NCBI RefSeq assembly: GCF_002111585.1
Contig: NZ_LUTP01000004.1
Span: 62,001 to 126,000 of the forward strand
DNA: 64,000 nt
Direction of reading: 5' to 3'
DNA from: Lonsdalea iberica
GTDB lineage: Bacteria; Pseudomonadota; Gammaproteobacteria; Enterobacterales; Enterobacteriaceae
The first letter of the stretch is position 1, and the number at the start of each line of letters is the position of its first letter. The position numbers and the translations under genes are program-made. The notes below the pieces were generated by a model. It saw nothing but the letters and a program-made list of their open reading frames with translations, was not told where the DNA came from and ran no database searches. Shown in pieces: positions 9,546 through 19,103 of this stretch.

Positions 9546-11015
9546 ATGCAGGGAACCAAAATCAGTCTTTTATTCGGTGGCGTTTTACTGGCGGCCGTCG
9601 GCCATTTTGCCCTGGCGGAAGAGCTACAGCCCGATCCCGCCTGGCAGCAGGGTAAGCTGGATAACGGCTTTAACTGGCAGCTTCTGACTACCCCTCAGCG
9701 CCCTAACGACCACCTTGAACTTCGTCTGGTGGTGAATACGGGGTCGTTGAGCGAAAACACACAGCAAACGGGATTTTCTCACGTCATTCCCCGTCTGGCG
9801 ATGATGCCTAATGCATCGTTTGCGCCGGGCCAGCTCGCGGCATTGTGGGCTTCTTCTCCCAACGACGAGAAACCATCGCCGGTTGTCGTCTCCTATGACT
9901 TCACCTCTTATAATTTGAGCCTGCCGAATAATCGGCCGGAGCTGTTGAAAGACGCGCTGAGCTGGCTGGCGGAAACTGCAGGTGGGCTGTCAATCGACGA
10001 TCAAAGCATCGGTACGGCCCTGCAACAGGGAGACGGCGTCGCCACGTTGCCGCCGAATCCGCAGGATCCCGCCTGGCGATATCGTCTTCAAAACTCGATA
10101 TTGCTGGCGCACAACCCGGGGCAGGCGGTCAAAACGCCGCTGACGGCCGAACCGCTGCAGGCGTTCTACAAAGCGTGGTACACACCGGATGCGATGACGC
10201 TGTATGTTGTTGGAAACGTTGACTCCCGCGCCATTGTCGACCAGATCCGGAAGGTTTTTGCCCCGCTAGAAGGTAAACGCGCGACGCCTGCGCCGCTGCC
10301 AGTATTGTCTGCGTTGCCCGCTGAACCGACCCGACTGATCGGCGCGATGGGTAGACCGGACTCTATCGCGCTGGTATGGGATACGGTCTGGCAGCCGATT
10401 CGAGATTCAAACGCGCTCGCACGCTATTGGCAGCGCGACCTGGCGCGGGAGGCGATGTTCCAACGCGTACAGCAGGCGCTGGAGAAAAGCGCGCTGAAAG
10501 AGGCAAATCTGCGTTTCGACTGCAATGTGTTATACGGACGCGCGCAGTGCTCTTTGCATATGGACAACCTGAACGGCGAACAGCTGGTCGAGAGCGTGAC
10601 GCTGGTGGGCAAAGCGCTCAGCGCCTTGCAGGATGAGGGACTGACGCAGGCGGAATTCGATGCGTTGTTGGCGCGTAAAAACGAAGAGCTGGACAAGCTT
10701 TTCGCCACCTATGCGCGCACGGGCACGCAGATTTTGATAGAGCAGCGGCTGCGCTCGCAGCGAAGCGGCGTGGTGGATATCGCGCCCGAGCAGTATCAGC
10801 AGCTGCGTAAAAACTATCTTTCCTTCGTAACCCTGGAGTCCCTCAATCAGGCGCTGCGACTGCAACTGGCGCAAGATGCGACGCTGGTGCTGCAACAGCC
10901 GCCGGGTGAGCCCGAGGCCAATCTGAAAGAGCTACAAGACAGGTATAACGGGTTGATGAAACCGGCGGAAAGCGCCGTGCCCGCAGCGGATGAAACGGCG
11001 CCCGCAACGCCCTAG
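9546..11015 (+). CDS. yhjJ: M16-family zinc-peptidase-like periplasmic protein YhjJ
   Basis: A 489-residue M16 (insulinase/pitrilysin) family protein with an N-terminal signal peptide (ending near HFALAEEL). It resembles E. coli YhjJ throughout, for example QPDPAWQQGKLDNGFNWQ and YTPDAMTLYVVGNVDSRA. The catalytic HxxEH motif of active M16 peptidases is missing: the corresponding place reads GFSHVIPRL. It is therefore probably a non-catalytic, chaperone-like or binding member, as in E. coli. The C-terminus is rich in Ala and Pro. The gene stands alone behind a 267-base intergenic region and converges with the tautomerase gene. Confidence 0.9.
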   Translation: MQGTKISLLFGGVLLAAVGHFALAEELQPDPAWQQGKLDNGFNWQLLTTPQRPNDHLELRLVVNTGSLSENTQQTGFSHVIPRLAMMPNASFAPGQLAALWASSPNDEKPSPVVVSYDFTSYNLSLPNNRPELLKDALSWLAETAGGLSIDDQSIGTALQQGDGVATLPPNPQDPAWRYRLQNSILLAHNPGQAVKTPLTAEPLQAFYKAWYTPDAMTLYVVGNVDSRAIVDQIRKVFAPLEGKRATPAPLPVLSALPAEPTRLIGAMGRPDSIALVWDTVWQPIRDSNALARYWQRDLAREAMFQRVQQALEKSALKEANLRFDCNVLYGRAQCSLHMDNLNGEQLVESVTLVGKALSALQDEGLTQAEFDALLARKNEELDKLFATYARTGTQILIEQRLRSQRSGVVDIAPEQYQQLRKNYLSFVTLESLNQALRLQLAQDATLVLQQPPGEPEANLKELQDRYNGLMKPAESAVPAADETAPATP

Positions 11016-11080
11016 GCTGAAGGCGCCGCGTCGCTTTTAGCGTGCCGCCGCCCCGGTGGGCTTCATCGTCGCTGGGGCGA

Positions 11081-11090
11081 GGGGGGGGGG
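11081..11090 (+). repeat. Ten-base poly-G tract
   Basis: An uninterrupted run of ten G residues lies in the convergent intergenic region between yhjJ and the tautomerase gene. It is outside both reading frames. Such tracts slip easily during replication and sequencing. Confidence 0.9.
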
Positions 11091-11166
11091 AGAAGCACAG
11101 ACCGCGGCGCGGCCTGCCATCGAGAGAGGATTGGCGTCCGGCGTATCACCGCCGGTTCTCGCGGGG

Positions 11167-11367
11167 TCAGGACGACTTGCGCCGTTCTGCCATGCTCTGC
11201 CCGCCCACACCCATATTCTCGGGCTCTACCTCATCAATCATCACGATGATTTTGGCCGGGTCCTTCCCCAGCGCTGTCTCCAGCACCTGCGTGATGCCAT
11301 CAATCACCTGCGCTTTTTGCTCCGCGGTGGTGTCCTCTTTAAGGATGCGAACGGTAACAACCGGCAT
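11167..11367 (-). CDS. 4-oxalocrotonate tautomerase family protein
   Basis: A 66-residue protein of the tautomerase superfamily, small homo-oligomeric enzymes that use the N-terminal proline as a general base. After removal of Met the chain begins PVVTVRILKEDTT, which provides Pro1. The middle VIDGITQVLETALGKDP and VMIDEVEPENMGVGG follow the 4-OT pattern of helix, strand and loop. A good ribosome site (AGGAG) precedes the ATG. The substrate cannot be read from the sequence. It is transcribed away from yhjD with a short gap and may be its own unit. Confidence 0.85.
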   Translation of the reverse strand: MPVVTVRILKEDTTAEQKAQVIDGITQVLETALGKDPAKIIVMIDEVEPENMGVGGQSMAERRKSS

Positions 11368-11418
11368 ACATTTCTCCTGTCAGGGTTACGAGGTAGGCGG
11401 TGATGCCGCCGACCGTCA

Positions 11419-12432
11419 TCAAGCCACAGCCGGCGGTTCGGCCGGGTCCTCGGGTATATGGTGATGTCTGGGTTTGGCGGTGGCGATCCAGGCGGCGCAA
11501 AAGAGCGTGAGCTGCGCGAAGAAGTAGAAAAACGTCATCAGGCCAATCACTGAACCGAATGCCGCGCCCGAGGGCGAAGAGGCGAGTTTGGGCAGCACGA
11601 CGGTCATGATGAATTTCAAAATCTCGAAACCGACGGCGGCCAGCAAGGTTCCGCGAAACAGCGCTTTACGATTGGGTTTCCTCCGGGGCAGAACGCCCAG
11701 TATCCAGAGGAATAACAAATAGTTGGCGAAGATTGAAATCGATAGCGCGATCAGCGTCATGGCGGGCCGCAGCCACTCGATCCCTTCCAGTCCCAGCGCG
11801 ATGACAATTCTGTTTTGCGCGGTCCCGGCGACGGAGGTCAGGAATAACGTGAACGCCAAGGCGATCAACAGTCCCAGCAGCGACAGAAAGTCCCACAAAT
11901 ATTGAAAATAGATTTTCTCTTCCTCGCGCGGATTGCGTTCCCACTTTGTGCGGAACTGCGCGCGGATGGCGTTTCTCAGGTTGCCGATCCAATTCACCCC
12001 GGAGTAAAGCGCGATTAGCAAACCGGTCAGCCCTACGGTGGTACGCTGCTGTATCGCCGTATTCACCGTGTTTTTCAGCGTATTAGCGAGATTGGGATCG
12101 CTGATGCTATTGACGATGCGGCTGATCAGTTCCGTGAGCAGATCGGGGTTTGAGGCCAGCACGAACCCGACCGTGGCGAAAGAGACCATCAGTATGGGGA
12201 TCAGCGACAAAAAGGAAAAGTAGGTGATAGCCGCCCCGAACTGGCTGCCCATGCGGTCATTGAACCGCTCGACGGCGCGAATAAAGTGCGCGACGTAAGG
12301 CAGAGACTGAACCCATTTGCTCCAGCGGGTCAGTCGGGCTATAGGGGCTTTCTCCGCCGGAGAAGCGGCGTCCTCCGGGGAAGCGGCATGGGCCAATGTC
12401 TGGTCAGGGGGCTGTTTAGGTGTTACGGGCAT
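11419..12432 (-). CDS. yhjD: Inner-membrane YihY/BrkB-family protein YhjD
   Basis: A 337-residue polytopic membrane protein of the YihY/virulence-factor BrkB family, the same length as E. coli YhjD. The family core begins GSQFGAAITYFSFLSLIPI near residue 80 and is followed by about five further hydrophobic helices. The N-terminus is a charged, Ala/Pro-rich cytoplasmic tail. Transport activity has been suggested for the family, and E. coli YhjD has been linked to LPS/Kdo2-lipid IVA export suppressors, but nothing in the sequence fixes the substrate. Confidence 0.88.
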   Translation of the reverse strand: MPVTPKQPPDQTLAHAASPEDAASPAEKAPIARLTRWSKWVQSLPYVAHFIRAVERFNDRMGSQFGAAITYFSFLSLIPILMVSFATVGFVLASNPDLLTELISRIVNSISDPNLANTLKNTVNTAIQQRTTVGLTGLLIALYSGVNWIGNLRNAIRAQFRTKWERNPREEEKIYFQYLWDFLSLLGLLIALAFTLFLTSVAGTAQNRIVIALGLEGIEWLRPAMTLIALSISIFANYLLFLWILGVLPRRKPNRKALFRGTLLAAVGFEILKFIMTVVLPKLASSPSGAAFGSVIGLMTFFYFFAQLTLFCAAWIATAKPRHHHIPEDPAEPPAVA

Positions 12433-12599
12433 GTAATAAAACCTCTTACGCGCAGTTATCCATCCGATTGATTATAACCGACATCATCCTAATAACAGTT
12501 TTACGCGGGCTTCCGGCAGGAATAAAGGGCGAAATGCGGTGTGATGGTGCAGGTCGGGAAGGCCGTTCAGGGCGGTGTTGATGCCCTGAACGGTGACGG

Positions 12600-13157
12600 T
12601 TAGCTCAGCTTCAGCGTGCGGATGATATTTTCCGCTTCGGTCTGCGCCTGCTGCTGATTGTCCGCGGGGAGGGTGATTTGCAGCGTCATCAGGTGGTCGC
12701 CGACAATGCCGAGGACGACGGAGGAGTAAGCTTTCTGACCGCTGCTGGAGATGATGCTGTCCAATTGCTGCAGCTTGTGACCGTCGACATCAATGGTTTT
12801 ATTGGTGACGACCTGCAGATTGGCGTCGCGGGTGCGCTGCTGATCTTCCAGACGCTGGCTCAGCACCGGCAGATCTTCAGTGGTGCTGTCGCCCAAGATA
12901 ACGATGACCGCTTTTTGTCCGCTCGTGTTGGCATACACGTGCATGTTATTGGCCTGGTTGCCCAGCTTCCCGCTTTGCTCGCTCAGGTCTGCGGGCAGCG
13001 TGAACGCCAGTTTGCCGGAGAGCAACGAGATCGTCTGGCTACTTTGAGCCTGTGCCGCCGCATCCGTGGTGGAAGACGTCTCGTCCTTTTTGTCATCGCA
13101 GGCGGCCAGCGTGGCGGCCAGCAATCCGATTCCGATAAATTTTACTACTTTCGACAT
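12600..13157 (-). CDS. dcrB: Lipoprotein DcrB
   Basis: An envelope lipoprotein of 185 residues. The lipobox LAAC sits at about residues 16-19 of the start I chose ([15 protein letters not shown]), followed by CDDKKDE. That start at 13157 has AGGAAAGAG upstream, whereas the longer open frame to 13238 does not give a family-like N-terminus. The mature part matches DcrB, for example [13 protein letters not shown] and [19 protein letters not shown]. In E. coli DcrB is required for phage C1 and C6 adsorption and has been tied to lipoprotein maturation stress. Its neighbour yhhQ is the same as in E. coli. Confidence 0.92.
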   Translation of the reverse strand: MSKVVKFIGIGLLAATLAACDDKKDETSSTTDAAAQAQSSQTISLLSGKLAFTLPADLSEQSGKLGNQANNMHVYANTSGQKAVIVILGDSTTEDLPVLSQRLEDQQRTRDANLQVVTNKTIDVDGHKLQQLDSIISSSGQKAYSSVVLGIVGDHLMTLQITLPADNQQQAQTEAENIIRTLKLS

Positions 13158-13276
13158 AGCAGCTCTTTCCTTAATCAGAAAACATAATGCTGCTATGCCA
13201 CCCGATTCAGGCAGTAAAAACAAGCGTTTTGTTGTCACAAAGCCTGTCTGACGGCCCCTTTCAGGGTAATCTGGCG

Positions 13277-13930
13277 TTATGCCGTCTGCGGCGTCCTGCC
13301 GCTCAAACGCTTAAGCAGCATGTTCAGCATGATGCCGTACATTGGCAGGAACAGAATGCCGCAAATCAGGATTTTGAAGGTGTAATCCACCAGCGCGATT
13401 TCGACCCAGTGAGCGGACATAAACGGGTCCGGGCTGCGATAGAACGCGATAAAGAAAAACGCCAGCGTGTCGCAGAGGTTGCCGAGCACCGTGGAGGCCG
13501 AGGGCGCGACCCACCAGGCGCTGCGCTGCCGCAGACGGTTGAAGACGTGTACGTCTAAAATTTGCCCCAGCACGTACGCCATAAAGCTGGCGCAGGCGAT
13601 GCGGGCGACCACGATATTGACCTGACTCAGTGAGGCAAAGCCCTGCCAGGTGCCGTCGTAAAACAGCGCGGAGACCAGATAGGAGATCGCCAGTGCCGGG
13701 ATCATCACCAGCAGAATAATGCGTCGCGCCAGTGGTGCGCCGAAAATTCGCACCGTCAGGTCCGTCGCCAGAAAAATAAACGGGAAAGTGAAAGCGCCCC
13801 AGGTCGTGTGAAAACCGAACACGGAAACTGGAAGCTGCACTAAGTAGTTACTGGAGGTGATGATCAGAATGTGGAATAGCGTCAGCCAGCACAATGCTGT
13901 CAGCCGCTGCTGCGGCGTAAAATCAAACAT
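13277..13930 (-). CDS. yhhQ: 7-cyano-7-deazaguanine (preQ0) transporter YhhQ
   Basis: A 217-residue integral membrane protein of the queuosine precursor transporter (QPTR/VUT) family with about six hydrophobic helices. Signature stretches include [37 protein letters not shown] and [17 protein letters not shown]. coli YhhQ imports preQ0/preQ1 for queuosine synthesis in tRNA. The gene is divergent from tusA, another tRNA-modification gene, and lies downstream of it as in E. coli. No preQ1 riboswitch fold was evident in the leader. Confidence 0.93.
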   Translation of the reverse strand: MFDFTPQQRLTALCWLTLFHILIITSSNYLVQLPVSVFGFHTTWGAFTFPFIFLATDLTVRIFGAPLARRIILLVMIPALAISYLVSALFYDGTWQGFASLSQVNIVVARIACASFMAYVLGQILDVHVFNRLRQRSAWWVAPSASTVLGNLCDTLAFFFIAFYRSPDPFMSAHWVEIALVDYTFKILICGILFLPMYGIMLNMLLKRLSGRTPQTA

Positions 13931-14120
13931 GTTGCGACCTTTTTGGTTTATGGGGTGAGGGAACCCAGTGATAACGTTCTGCTTTCGCGCGGGACGTCAA
14001 TAAAACCGCATCATACCCATTTCCGTTTTCTTTGAACATGGGGAGGCCGCGGCTTGCACCCTGATATTCGCAGCGTAAACTAAGGCCGCTATTCAACGAC
14101 AACCCCTTTTGAGACTCGCT

Positions 14121-14369
14121 ATGACCGATATTTTTGCTCACGCCGACCGCACTCTTGATGCGCTGGGATTGCGCTGCCCGGAACCTGTGATGCTGGTGCG
14201 CAAGACGGTGCGTGACATGGCCGCGGGTGAAACGCTGCTGATTATTGCAGATGACCCCGCGACGACGCGCGATATTCCCGGCTTCTGCCTGTTTATGGAG
14301 CACGAGCTGCTGGGTCAGGCGACGGAAACATTGCCCTACCGCTATCTCCTGCGCAAAGCGGGTAAATAA
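14121..14369 (+). CDS. tusA: Sulfur carrier protein TusA
   Basis: An 82-residue cytoplasmic sulfur-relay protein that takes persulfide sulfur from IscS and passes it to TusBCD for 2-thiolation of tRNA wobble uridine. The CPxP-type motif [14 protein letters not shown] contains the active Cys19, and [13 protein letters not shown] and PYRYLLRK match the family. I chose the ATG at 14121 (MTDIFAH) instead of 14109 because it matches E. coli TusA exactly in register. Confidence 0.96.
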   Translation: MTDIFAHADRTLDALGLRCPEPVMLVRKTVRDMAAGETLLIIADDPATTRDIPGFCLFMEHELLGQATETLPYRYLLRKAGK

Positions 14370-14374
14370 CCCGC
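14358..14374 (+). terminator. Small hairpin across the tusA stop codon
   Basis: Arms GCGGGT (14358-14363) and ACCCGC (14369-14374) surround the AAATA loop, and the TAA stop lies within. TTGTTCT follows, a weak U-tract. Confidence 0.45.
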
Positions 14375-14398
14375 TTGTTCTCGTGCTCCGTTGCGTGC

Positions 14399-15028
14399 TC
14401 AGGCATAGATGGAACGCACAATCAGGAAATGGCCGCCAAAATAGCAGATGGCCAAAATCACCTGATGTGCCGGGAATTTAAAGCGGAAGTGATAAATCAG
14501 CCAGGATGCATGCCCGATGAAAAGCAGGGCCGCGCCGACCAGCAGCGACAGATTGTAGTCGGTGTTTGCCGCAAAGTAGGGGCCGCCCGCCACCCACGCC
14601 ATGACGGCGGTCATGGCGATGAATGCGCAGACTGGCAGACGCAGCGTATCCAGTCGGGTCCACAGCATCGCGACCAGCAGCGCCGACACGATGGCGAGCA
14701 GCAGCGGCAGCGGCCAGAACAAATTCAGCGTCATCTGGGTGGACAGGAAGCTGATGGTGTAGAGCAAATGCGCGGCGAAGTAAGCGCCGAGGGCGTATAA
14801 CATTCGCTGCGCGGGCAGCAGCAAGAGGGTATCGCCGGCGAGGGTCGCCAGCAGGCCGAGTACGATCAGGTAGGCCGGGACGTTCAGCATCGGCGCCTGC
14901 CAGGCCAGCGCGATCAGCAAGAGCAAGGTGAGAGGCTTGAACAGCCAGCGTTGCCAGGTGGGACCACGATAGCTGGCGTCGACATAAAGCCAGCCGGAAA
15001 AAAGAACGGCAATAAATGACCAAAGCAT
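14399..15028 (-). CDS. yhhN: YhhN family membrane protein (lysoplasmalogenase/TMEM86 family)
   Basis: A 209-residue polytopic membrane protein with about eight hydrophobic segments. The conserved TMEM86/YhhN features [16 protein letters not shown] and [15 protein letters not shown] provide the acidic residue and the histidine of the family. Animal and Legionella relatives hydrolyse lysoplasmalogen; the enterobacterial substrate is not established. It ends close to tusA on the opposite strand. E. coli has zntA between yhhN and tusA; here zntA is absent. Confidence 0.88.
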   Translation of the reverse strand: MLWSFIAVLFSGWLYVDASYRGPTWQRWLFKPLTLLLLIALAWQAPMLNVPAYLIVLGLLATLAGDTLLLLPAQRMLYALGAYFAAHLLYTISFLSTQMTLNLFWPLPLLLAIVSALLVAMLWTRLDTLRLPVCAFIAMTAVMAWVAGGPYFAANTDYNLSLLVGAALLFIGHASWLIYHFRFKFPAHQVILAICYFGGHFLIVRSIYA

Positions 15029-15259
15029 AGAACGTCCTTATATGTGGGAAATTCAGACGGCCAGAAGTCTGGGCGCGACGGGGCGAAACTCGGCTTCTGG
15101 TATGAATCTGCACAATGATTGCTCTTTCAGTGTAGGTGATCGACCCTCTGCCGGACAGCGGCTGGATGGCGGATGCGGGTATGGGGGCATCATGCTAAGG
15201 TAGCGCCATATAGGCGGCAGTAAGTCATGTTAATCGCTCGAGAGGGAGAATGTTATTGA

Positions 15260-15586
15260 ATGAGTAATGAATCCGCACTCTATCGCATTCAATTCATGAA
15301 CAACGGCAAGAACTATCAGCTTTATGTGCGAGAGTTGGCGCAAAGCGCGCTGTTCGGCTTTATCGAAATCGCCGATTTCGTGTTTGAAAGTCCGTCGGAG
15401 CTGTTGGTCGATCCGAGTACGGAAAAGCTGAAGACCGAATTTACCGGCGTTAATCGCAGCTACATTCCGTTGCAGGCGGTGATTCGTATCGATTCGGTGA
15501 AGGAGCGGGAGCGCGGTAGTTCACGGATTGCCGAGCTTGGCGACAATGTGACCCATTTCCCTTATCTGCCCGGCAAGAAGCCCTAA
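15260..15586 (+). CDS. DUF1820 family protein
   Basis: A 108-residue soluble protein of the DUF1820 family found in many gammaproteobacteria. It has a compact beta-rich look with the conserved centre FGFIEIADFVFESPSELLVD and RSYIPLQAVIRIDSVKE. No catalytic motif, signal peptide or membrane helix is seen. AGAGGGAGAA precedes the ATG. It converges on yhhL with a shared hairpin. The function is unknown. Confidence 0.82.
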   Translation: MSNESALYRIQFMNNGKNYQLYVRELAQSALFGFIEIADFVFESPSELLVDPSTEKLKTEFTGVNRSYIPLQAVIRIDSVKERERGSSRIAELGDNVTHFPYLPGKKP

Positions 15587-15598
15587 TTTCTGTTCTAA

Positions 15599-15625
15599 GG
15601 CATCCGCATCGTGTGAGCGGATGCC
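15599..15625. terminator. Convergent hairpin between the DUF1820 gene and yhhL
   Basis: Nine-base perfect arms GGCATCCGC (15599-15607) and GCGGATGCC (15617-15625) with a nine-base loop lie between two convergent stop codons. There is no strong U-tract on either side. Confidence 0.55.
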
Positions 15626-15631
15626 CTGCGC

Positions 15632-15922
15632 CTAGCGCTTGTTCCGCTTGCTGTCCTGCGGCTGATGACGCTGCCACGCCATCAGCTCGAATACCCCGAA
15701 TAGAAAGATCCTGAGTTGCGTCATCCCGCTGATGGGTGGGGCGTCCTTCGGCTGACTGGCTTTCAGCAGCAGATACTGCATGCCGTGCATTAGCACCATG
15801 AACACCATCGCCACCGTCATGAAGATATTTAACGGCCGCGGAAAGGGCTGAATCAGGTTCATGATCAGAAAGGCCCACACGCCCAGCATCACTAATCGTC
15901 CAAGATTAATCCAAATAATCAT
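15632..15922 (-). CDS. yhhL: DUF1145 family protein YhhL
   Basis: A 96-residue inner-membrane protein with two hydrophobic segments (near residues 5-25 and 33-52), a cytoplasmic basic tail ending SKRNKR, and the DUF1145 phrase LIQPFPRPLNIFM. It lies immediately downstream of rsmD on the same strand, as in E. coli, and is probably co-transcribed with it. Its function is unknown. Confidence 0.88.
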   Translation of the reverse strand: MIIWINLGRLVMLGVWAFLIMNLIQPFPRPLNIFMTVAMVFMVLMHGMQYLLLKASQPKDAPPISGMTQLRIFLFGVFELMAWQRHQPQDSKRNKR

Positions 15923-15947
15923 AATGTCCTCTGAGGTTGCCGGTCTG

Positions 15948-16523
15948 TCAGCCGCGCGCGTAGAGCCGGTAGGCGACCTGGCCTGCGACTTTTTCGCGAT
16001 GCAGCTGCCAATTGGCCGGAAGGTTCAGGGTGCGGTTTTCCGCCTCTGTTTCAATATAGATCCAGGCGTCGTCCGCCAGCCAGCCTTGCGTTTCCAGCAG
16101 GCTGACCGTGTTGTCCAACAATCCCTGTCGAAACGGTGGATCGAGAAAGACCACGTCAAAGGCCTCTCCTGGCTGAGCCAGCCACCGCAGCGCATCAGTA
16201 TGGATCACGCTGGCGTTTTCCGCCCGCAGCAGCGACAGGTTTTGGCTGAGCTGGCGCGCAATGCCGCGCTCCGCCTCCAGCAGCGTGGCGTGAGCGGCAT
16301 ACCGCGACAGCGCTTCCAGCGCCAAAGCGCCGCTGCCCGCAAAGCAGTCCAGGCAGCGAGCCTGTTGTATCACCGGCGCCAGCCAGTTAAAGAGCGTCTC
16401 CCTCACGCGATCGGTGGTGGGGCGCAGGCCGGGGCTGTGGGGAACGGGAAGTTTTCTGCCGCGCCATTGGCCGCCGATGATTCGAATTTGTCCGGGTGCG
16501 GATGTCGCGTGTTGTTTTGCCAT
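15948..16523 (-). CDS. rsmD: 16S rRNA (guanine(966)-N2)-methyltransferase RsmD
   Basis: A SAM-dependent methyltransferase of 191 residues that modifies G966 of 16S rRNA in assembled 30S particles. The SAM-binding motif LDCFAGSGALALEALSR and the catalytic DPPF (in VVFLDPPF) are present, and the substrate-side GGQWRGRKLPVP is near the N-terminus. The frame can extend to a TTG at 16559. I chose ATG 16523 because GGCAGG is placed just before it and the length then matches the family. It is divergent from ftsY, as in E. coli. Confidence 0.94.
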   Translation of the reverse strand: MAKQHATSAPGQIRIIGGQWRGRKLPVPHSPGLRPTTDRVRETLFNWLAPVIQQARCLDCFAGSGALALEALSRYAAHATLLEAERGIARQLSQNLSLLRAENASVIHTDALRWLAQPGEAFDVVFLDPPFRQGLLDNTVSLLETQGWLADDAWIYIETEAENRTLNLPANWQLHREKVAGQVAYRLYARG

Positions 16524-16824
16524 AGCCTGCCATTCACTGAGGTTCGTTACCGGTTGCAACCGTATAGGGTTGAAAGTAGCGCTATTCTAACGGGGCGAGG
16601 CCCATCGAGGAAATGCAAAGATAGTCGCGTGTTGAACGGCGTCGCCGCTTCCGCCTCGCGTCATTTTTCTCCTTGAATAGTGAAACACTTGGTTACGCAG
16701 ATTGTCGGCGTTCAGGGCCGTACGCCGCGTGTTGCTGCGGTCGGGAAAGTGTTAAACTCTGCTCTTTATCGACTTCATAGATTATTCATCATCTGCACTG
16801 GATGGCGAGGAGCGCAATTACAAG

Positions 16825-18429
16825 ATGGCTAAACAGAAGAAGCGCGGATTTTTTTCCTGGCTGGGATTGGGACGTCAGGAAGAAGAAAAGACTGAGCAAC
16901 CGCAGACCCCACCGGAATCAGGCGAGACGGCGCACTCAGATCCGGATGCGCAGATCGTATCTACTGAAGCCCCGGCGCCGCAAGAGGCTGAACGCCAGCC
17001 GTTAAACCCGGATGATGACGCGCCGGCGCCTGTTGAGCGCGAAGAGACCGCCGAGGTCGCGGATGGCACGCCGCTCGGCGAGATGCCGGAAGAGGCGGAT
17101 GTGGTCGACAAAACGGCTGATGAGCCGGTCACCGCCACCGCGGAAGAAGCGGCGCCGCAATCCGTTGAAGCATTGGACAGCCCGGTGCAAACCGCATCGC
17201 CGGAAGAGATCCTATTGAAGGAAGAGGCGCTGGAAGCCGCGCGTCAGGATGTGGAAGACGCGCCGGAAGACGACGCTTCGGAACGCCAGGCGGCGCTGCA
17301 GGAGATTGACGAGCTGGAGAGTCTGGCGCCGGGAGTGTCCCCGGAAGAGCTTGCGTCCCAAGCCCAATCGGAAGAAGAACCTGACGCTGCCGCGGAGCCT
17401 GAATTGCTCGCGACCATGCAGGGTCAGCCATCGGTGGACCAGTCCGCAGAGGCCATCGATGAAACGGCGATAACACCTGCGCCAATTCAGGAGCAGGAAC
17501 GTCCTACCAAGGAAGGCTTCTTTAGTCGCCTCAAGCGCAGCCTGGTAAAAACCCGGCAGAATCTGGGTTCTGGATTTGTCTCATTGTTCCGCGGTAAGAA
17601 AATTGATGACGATCTGTTTGAAGAACTGGAAGAGCAACTGCTCGTTGCGGATGTGGGCATGGACACGACCCGCAAGATTATCGCCAGCCTGACGGAGCAT
17701 GCCAGCCGCAAACAGCTGAAAGACGCCGAAGCGCTAATGGCGCTGTTGAAAGAGGAGATGGCCGCCATCCTGGAAAAAGTGGATGAGCCGCTGAACATCG
17801 ACGGCAAAATGCCGTTCGTTATTCTGATGGTCGGCGTGAACGGGGTGGGTAAAACCACCACCATCGGCAAAATGGCCCGCCAATATCAGGCTCAGGGCAA
17901 GTCGGTGATGCTGGCCGCGGGGGATACCTTTCGCGCGGCGGCGGTGGAACAGCTGCAAGTCTGGGGTGAACGTAACAACGTACCGGTCGTGGCGCAGCAT
18001 ACCGGGGCGGACTCCGCTTCCGTTATCTTTGACGCCATTCAGGCGGCGAAAGCGCGCGGCGTGGATGTGCTGATTGCCGATACGGCGGGCCGTCTGCAGA
18101 ATAAATCCCATCTGATGGAAGAACTGAAAAAAATTGTCCGGGTGATGAAGAAACTGGACGATCAGGCGCCGCATGAGGTGATGCTGACGCTCGACGCCAG
18201 CACCGGTCAGAATGCGGTGAGTCAGGCTAAACTGTTTAACGAGGCGGTTGGGCTGAGCGGTATCGCCCTCACCAAGCTGGACGGGACGGCAAAAGGCGGC
18301 GTGATTTTCGCCATCGCCGATCAGTTTGGTATTCCTATCCGCTACATCGGGGTAGGTGAGCGCATCGAAGATTTAAGGCCATTCAAGGCTGACGATTTTA
18401 TTGAGGCACTTTTTGCCCGTGAGGACTAA
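16825..18429 (+). CDS. ftsY: Signal recognition particle receptor FtsY
   Basis: A 534-residue SRP GTPase that docks ribosome-SRP complexes at the inner membrane and the SecYEG translocon. Residues 1 to about 225 form a very acidic A domain (Glu/Asp/Ala-rich, with the membrane-targeting KKRGFFSWLG at the start and EGFFSRLKRSLVKTR at the end). The NG domain follows: the P-loop VNGVGKTTTIGK near residue 337, ADTAGRLQ, and TKLDGTAKGG near residue 483. The gene heads the ftsYEX cluster, with ftsE five bases after its stop. It is slightly longer than E. coli FtsY because of the variable A domain. Confidence 0.97.
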   Translation: MAKQKKRGFFSWLGLGRQEEEKTEQPQTPPESGETAHSDPDAQIVSTEAPAPQEAERQPLNPDDDAPAPVEREETAEVADGTPLGEMPEEADVVDKTADEPVTATAEEAAPQSVEALDSPVQTASPEEILLKEEALEAARQDVEDAPEDDASERQAALQEIDELESLAPGVSPEELASQAQSEEEPDAAAEPELLATMQGQPSVDQSAEAIDETAITPAPIQEQERPTKEGFFSRLKRSLVKTRQNLGSGFVSLFRGKKIDDDLFEELEEQLLVADVGMDTTRKIIASLTEHASRKQLKDAEALMALLKEEMAAILEKVDEPLNIDGKMPFVILMVGVNGVGKTTTIGKMARQYQAQGKSVMLAAGDTFRAAAVEQLQVWGERNNVPVVAQHTGADSASVIFDAIQAAKARGVDVLIADTAGRLQNKSHLMEELKKIVRVMKKLDDQAPHEVMLTLDASTGQNAVSQAKLFNEAVGLSGIALTKLDGTAKGGVIFAIADQFGIPIRYIGVGERIEDLRPFKADDFIEALFARED

Positions 18430-18434
18430 TACGG

Positions 18435-19103
18435 ATGATTCGTTTCGAGCAGGTCAGTAAGGCGTATCGTGGCGGTCGCCAGGCATTGCAAGGCGTTGAT
18501 TTTCACGTCCGACCCGCGGAGATGGTTTTTCTGACCGGCCACTCCGGCGCCGGGAAGAGCACCCTGTTGAAGTTGATTTGCGGGATAGAACGGCCGAGCG
18601 CGGGACAGATTCTGTTCGGCGGTCATGACATCAGCCGTTTGAAGAAAAGCGAGATCCCGTTCCTGCGTCGTCAGGTCGGCATGATTTTCCAGGATCACCA
18701 TCTGCTGATGGACCGTTCCGTTTATGAAAACGTGGCGATGCCGCTCATCATCGCCGGTGCGTCGGTGGAAGACATCCGCCGTCGCGTGTCGGCGGCGCTG
18801 GATAAGGTGGGGCTGCTAGACAAAGCGCGCAGCTATCCTATTCAGCTCTCCGGCGGGGAGCAACAGCGGGTGGGCATTGCCCGCGCGGTGGTGAACAAAC
18901 CCGTGGTGCTGCTGGCCGATGAACCGACCGGCAACCTCGACGACGAATTGTCCGAAGATATCCTGCGCCTGTTCGAAGAGTTCAACCGTGTGGGCGTCAC
19001 GGTGCTGATGGCAACCCATGATACGGGGCTGATCGCCAGCCGTCGTTACCGGGTTTTGACGCTGTCTCAAGGTCATATGCTGGGAGATAACGTCAATGGC
19101 TAA
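18435..19103 (+). CDS. ftsE: Cell-division ABC transporter ATPase FtsE
   Basis: A 222-residue ATP-binding protein that works with FtsX at the divisome to activate periplasmic amidases through EnvC. Walker A is GHSGAGKST at about residues 35-43, the signature is LSGGEQQR, Walker B is [11 protein letters not shown], and the switch histidine is in MATHD. It overlaps the ftsX start by eight bases, so the two are translated together. Confidence 0.97.
   Translation: MIRFEQVSKAYRGGRQALQGVDFHVRPAEMVFLTGHSGAGKSTLLKLICGIERPSAGQILFGGHDISRLKKSEIPFLRRQVGMIFQDHHLLMDRSVYENVAMPLIIAGASVEDIRRRVSAALDKVGLLDKARSYPIQLSGGEQQRVGIARAVVNKPVVLLADEPTGNLDDELSEDILRLFEEFNRVGVTVLMATHDTGLIASRRYRVLTLSQGHMLGDNVNG

Noticed and set aside
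11042-11464. Plus-strand frames across the poly-G tract and tautomerase gene
   Set aside because: Low-complexity Arg/Gly/Pro translation; the minus-strand tautomerase with Pro1 and a good ribosome site explains the DNA.
13931-14120. preQ1 riboswitch before yhhQ
   Set aside because: The transporter for queuosine precursors made this worth checking, but no preQ1-type stem and A-rich tail could be recognised.
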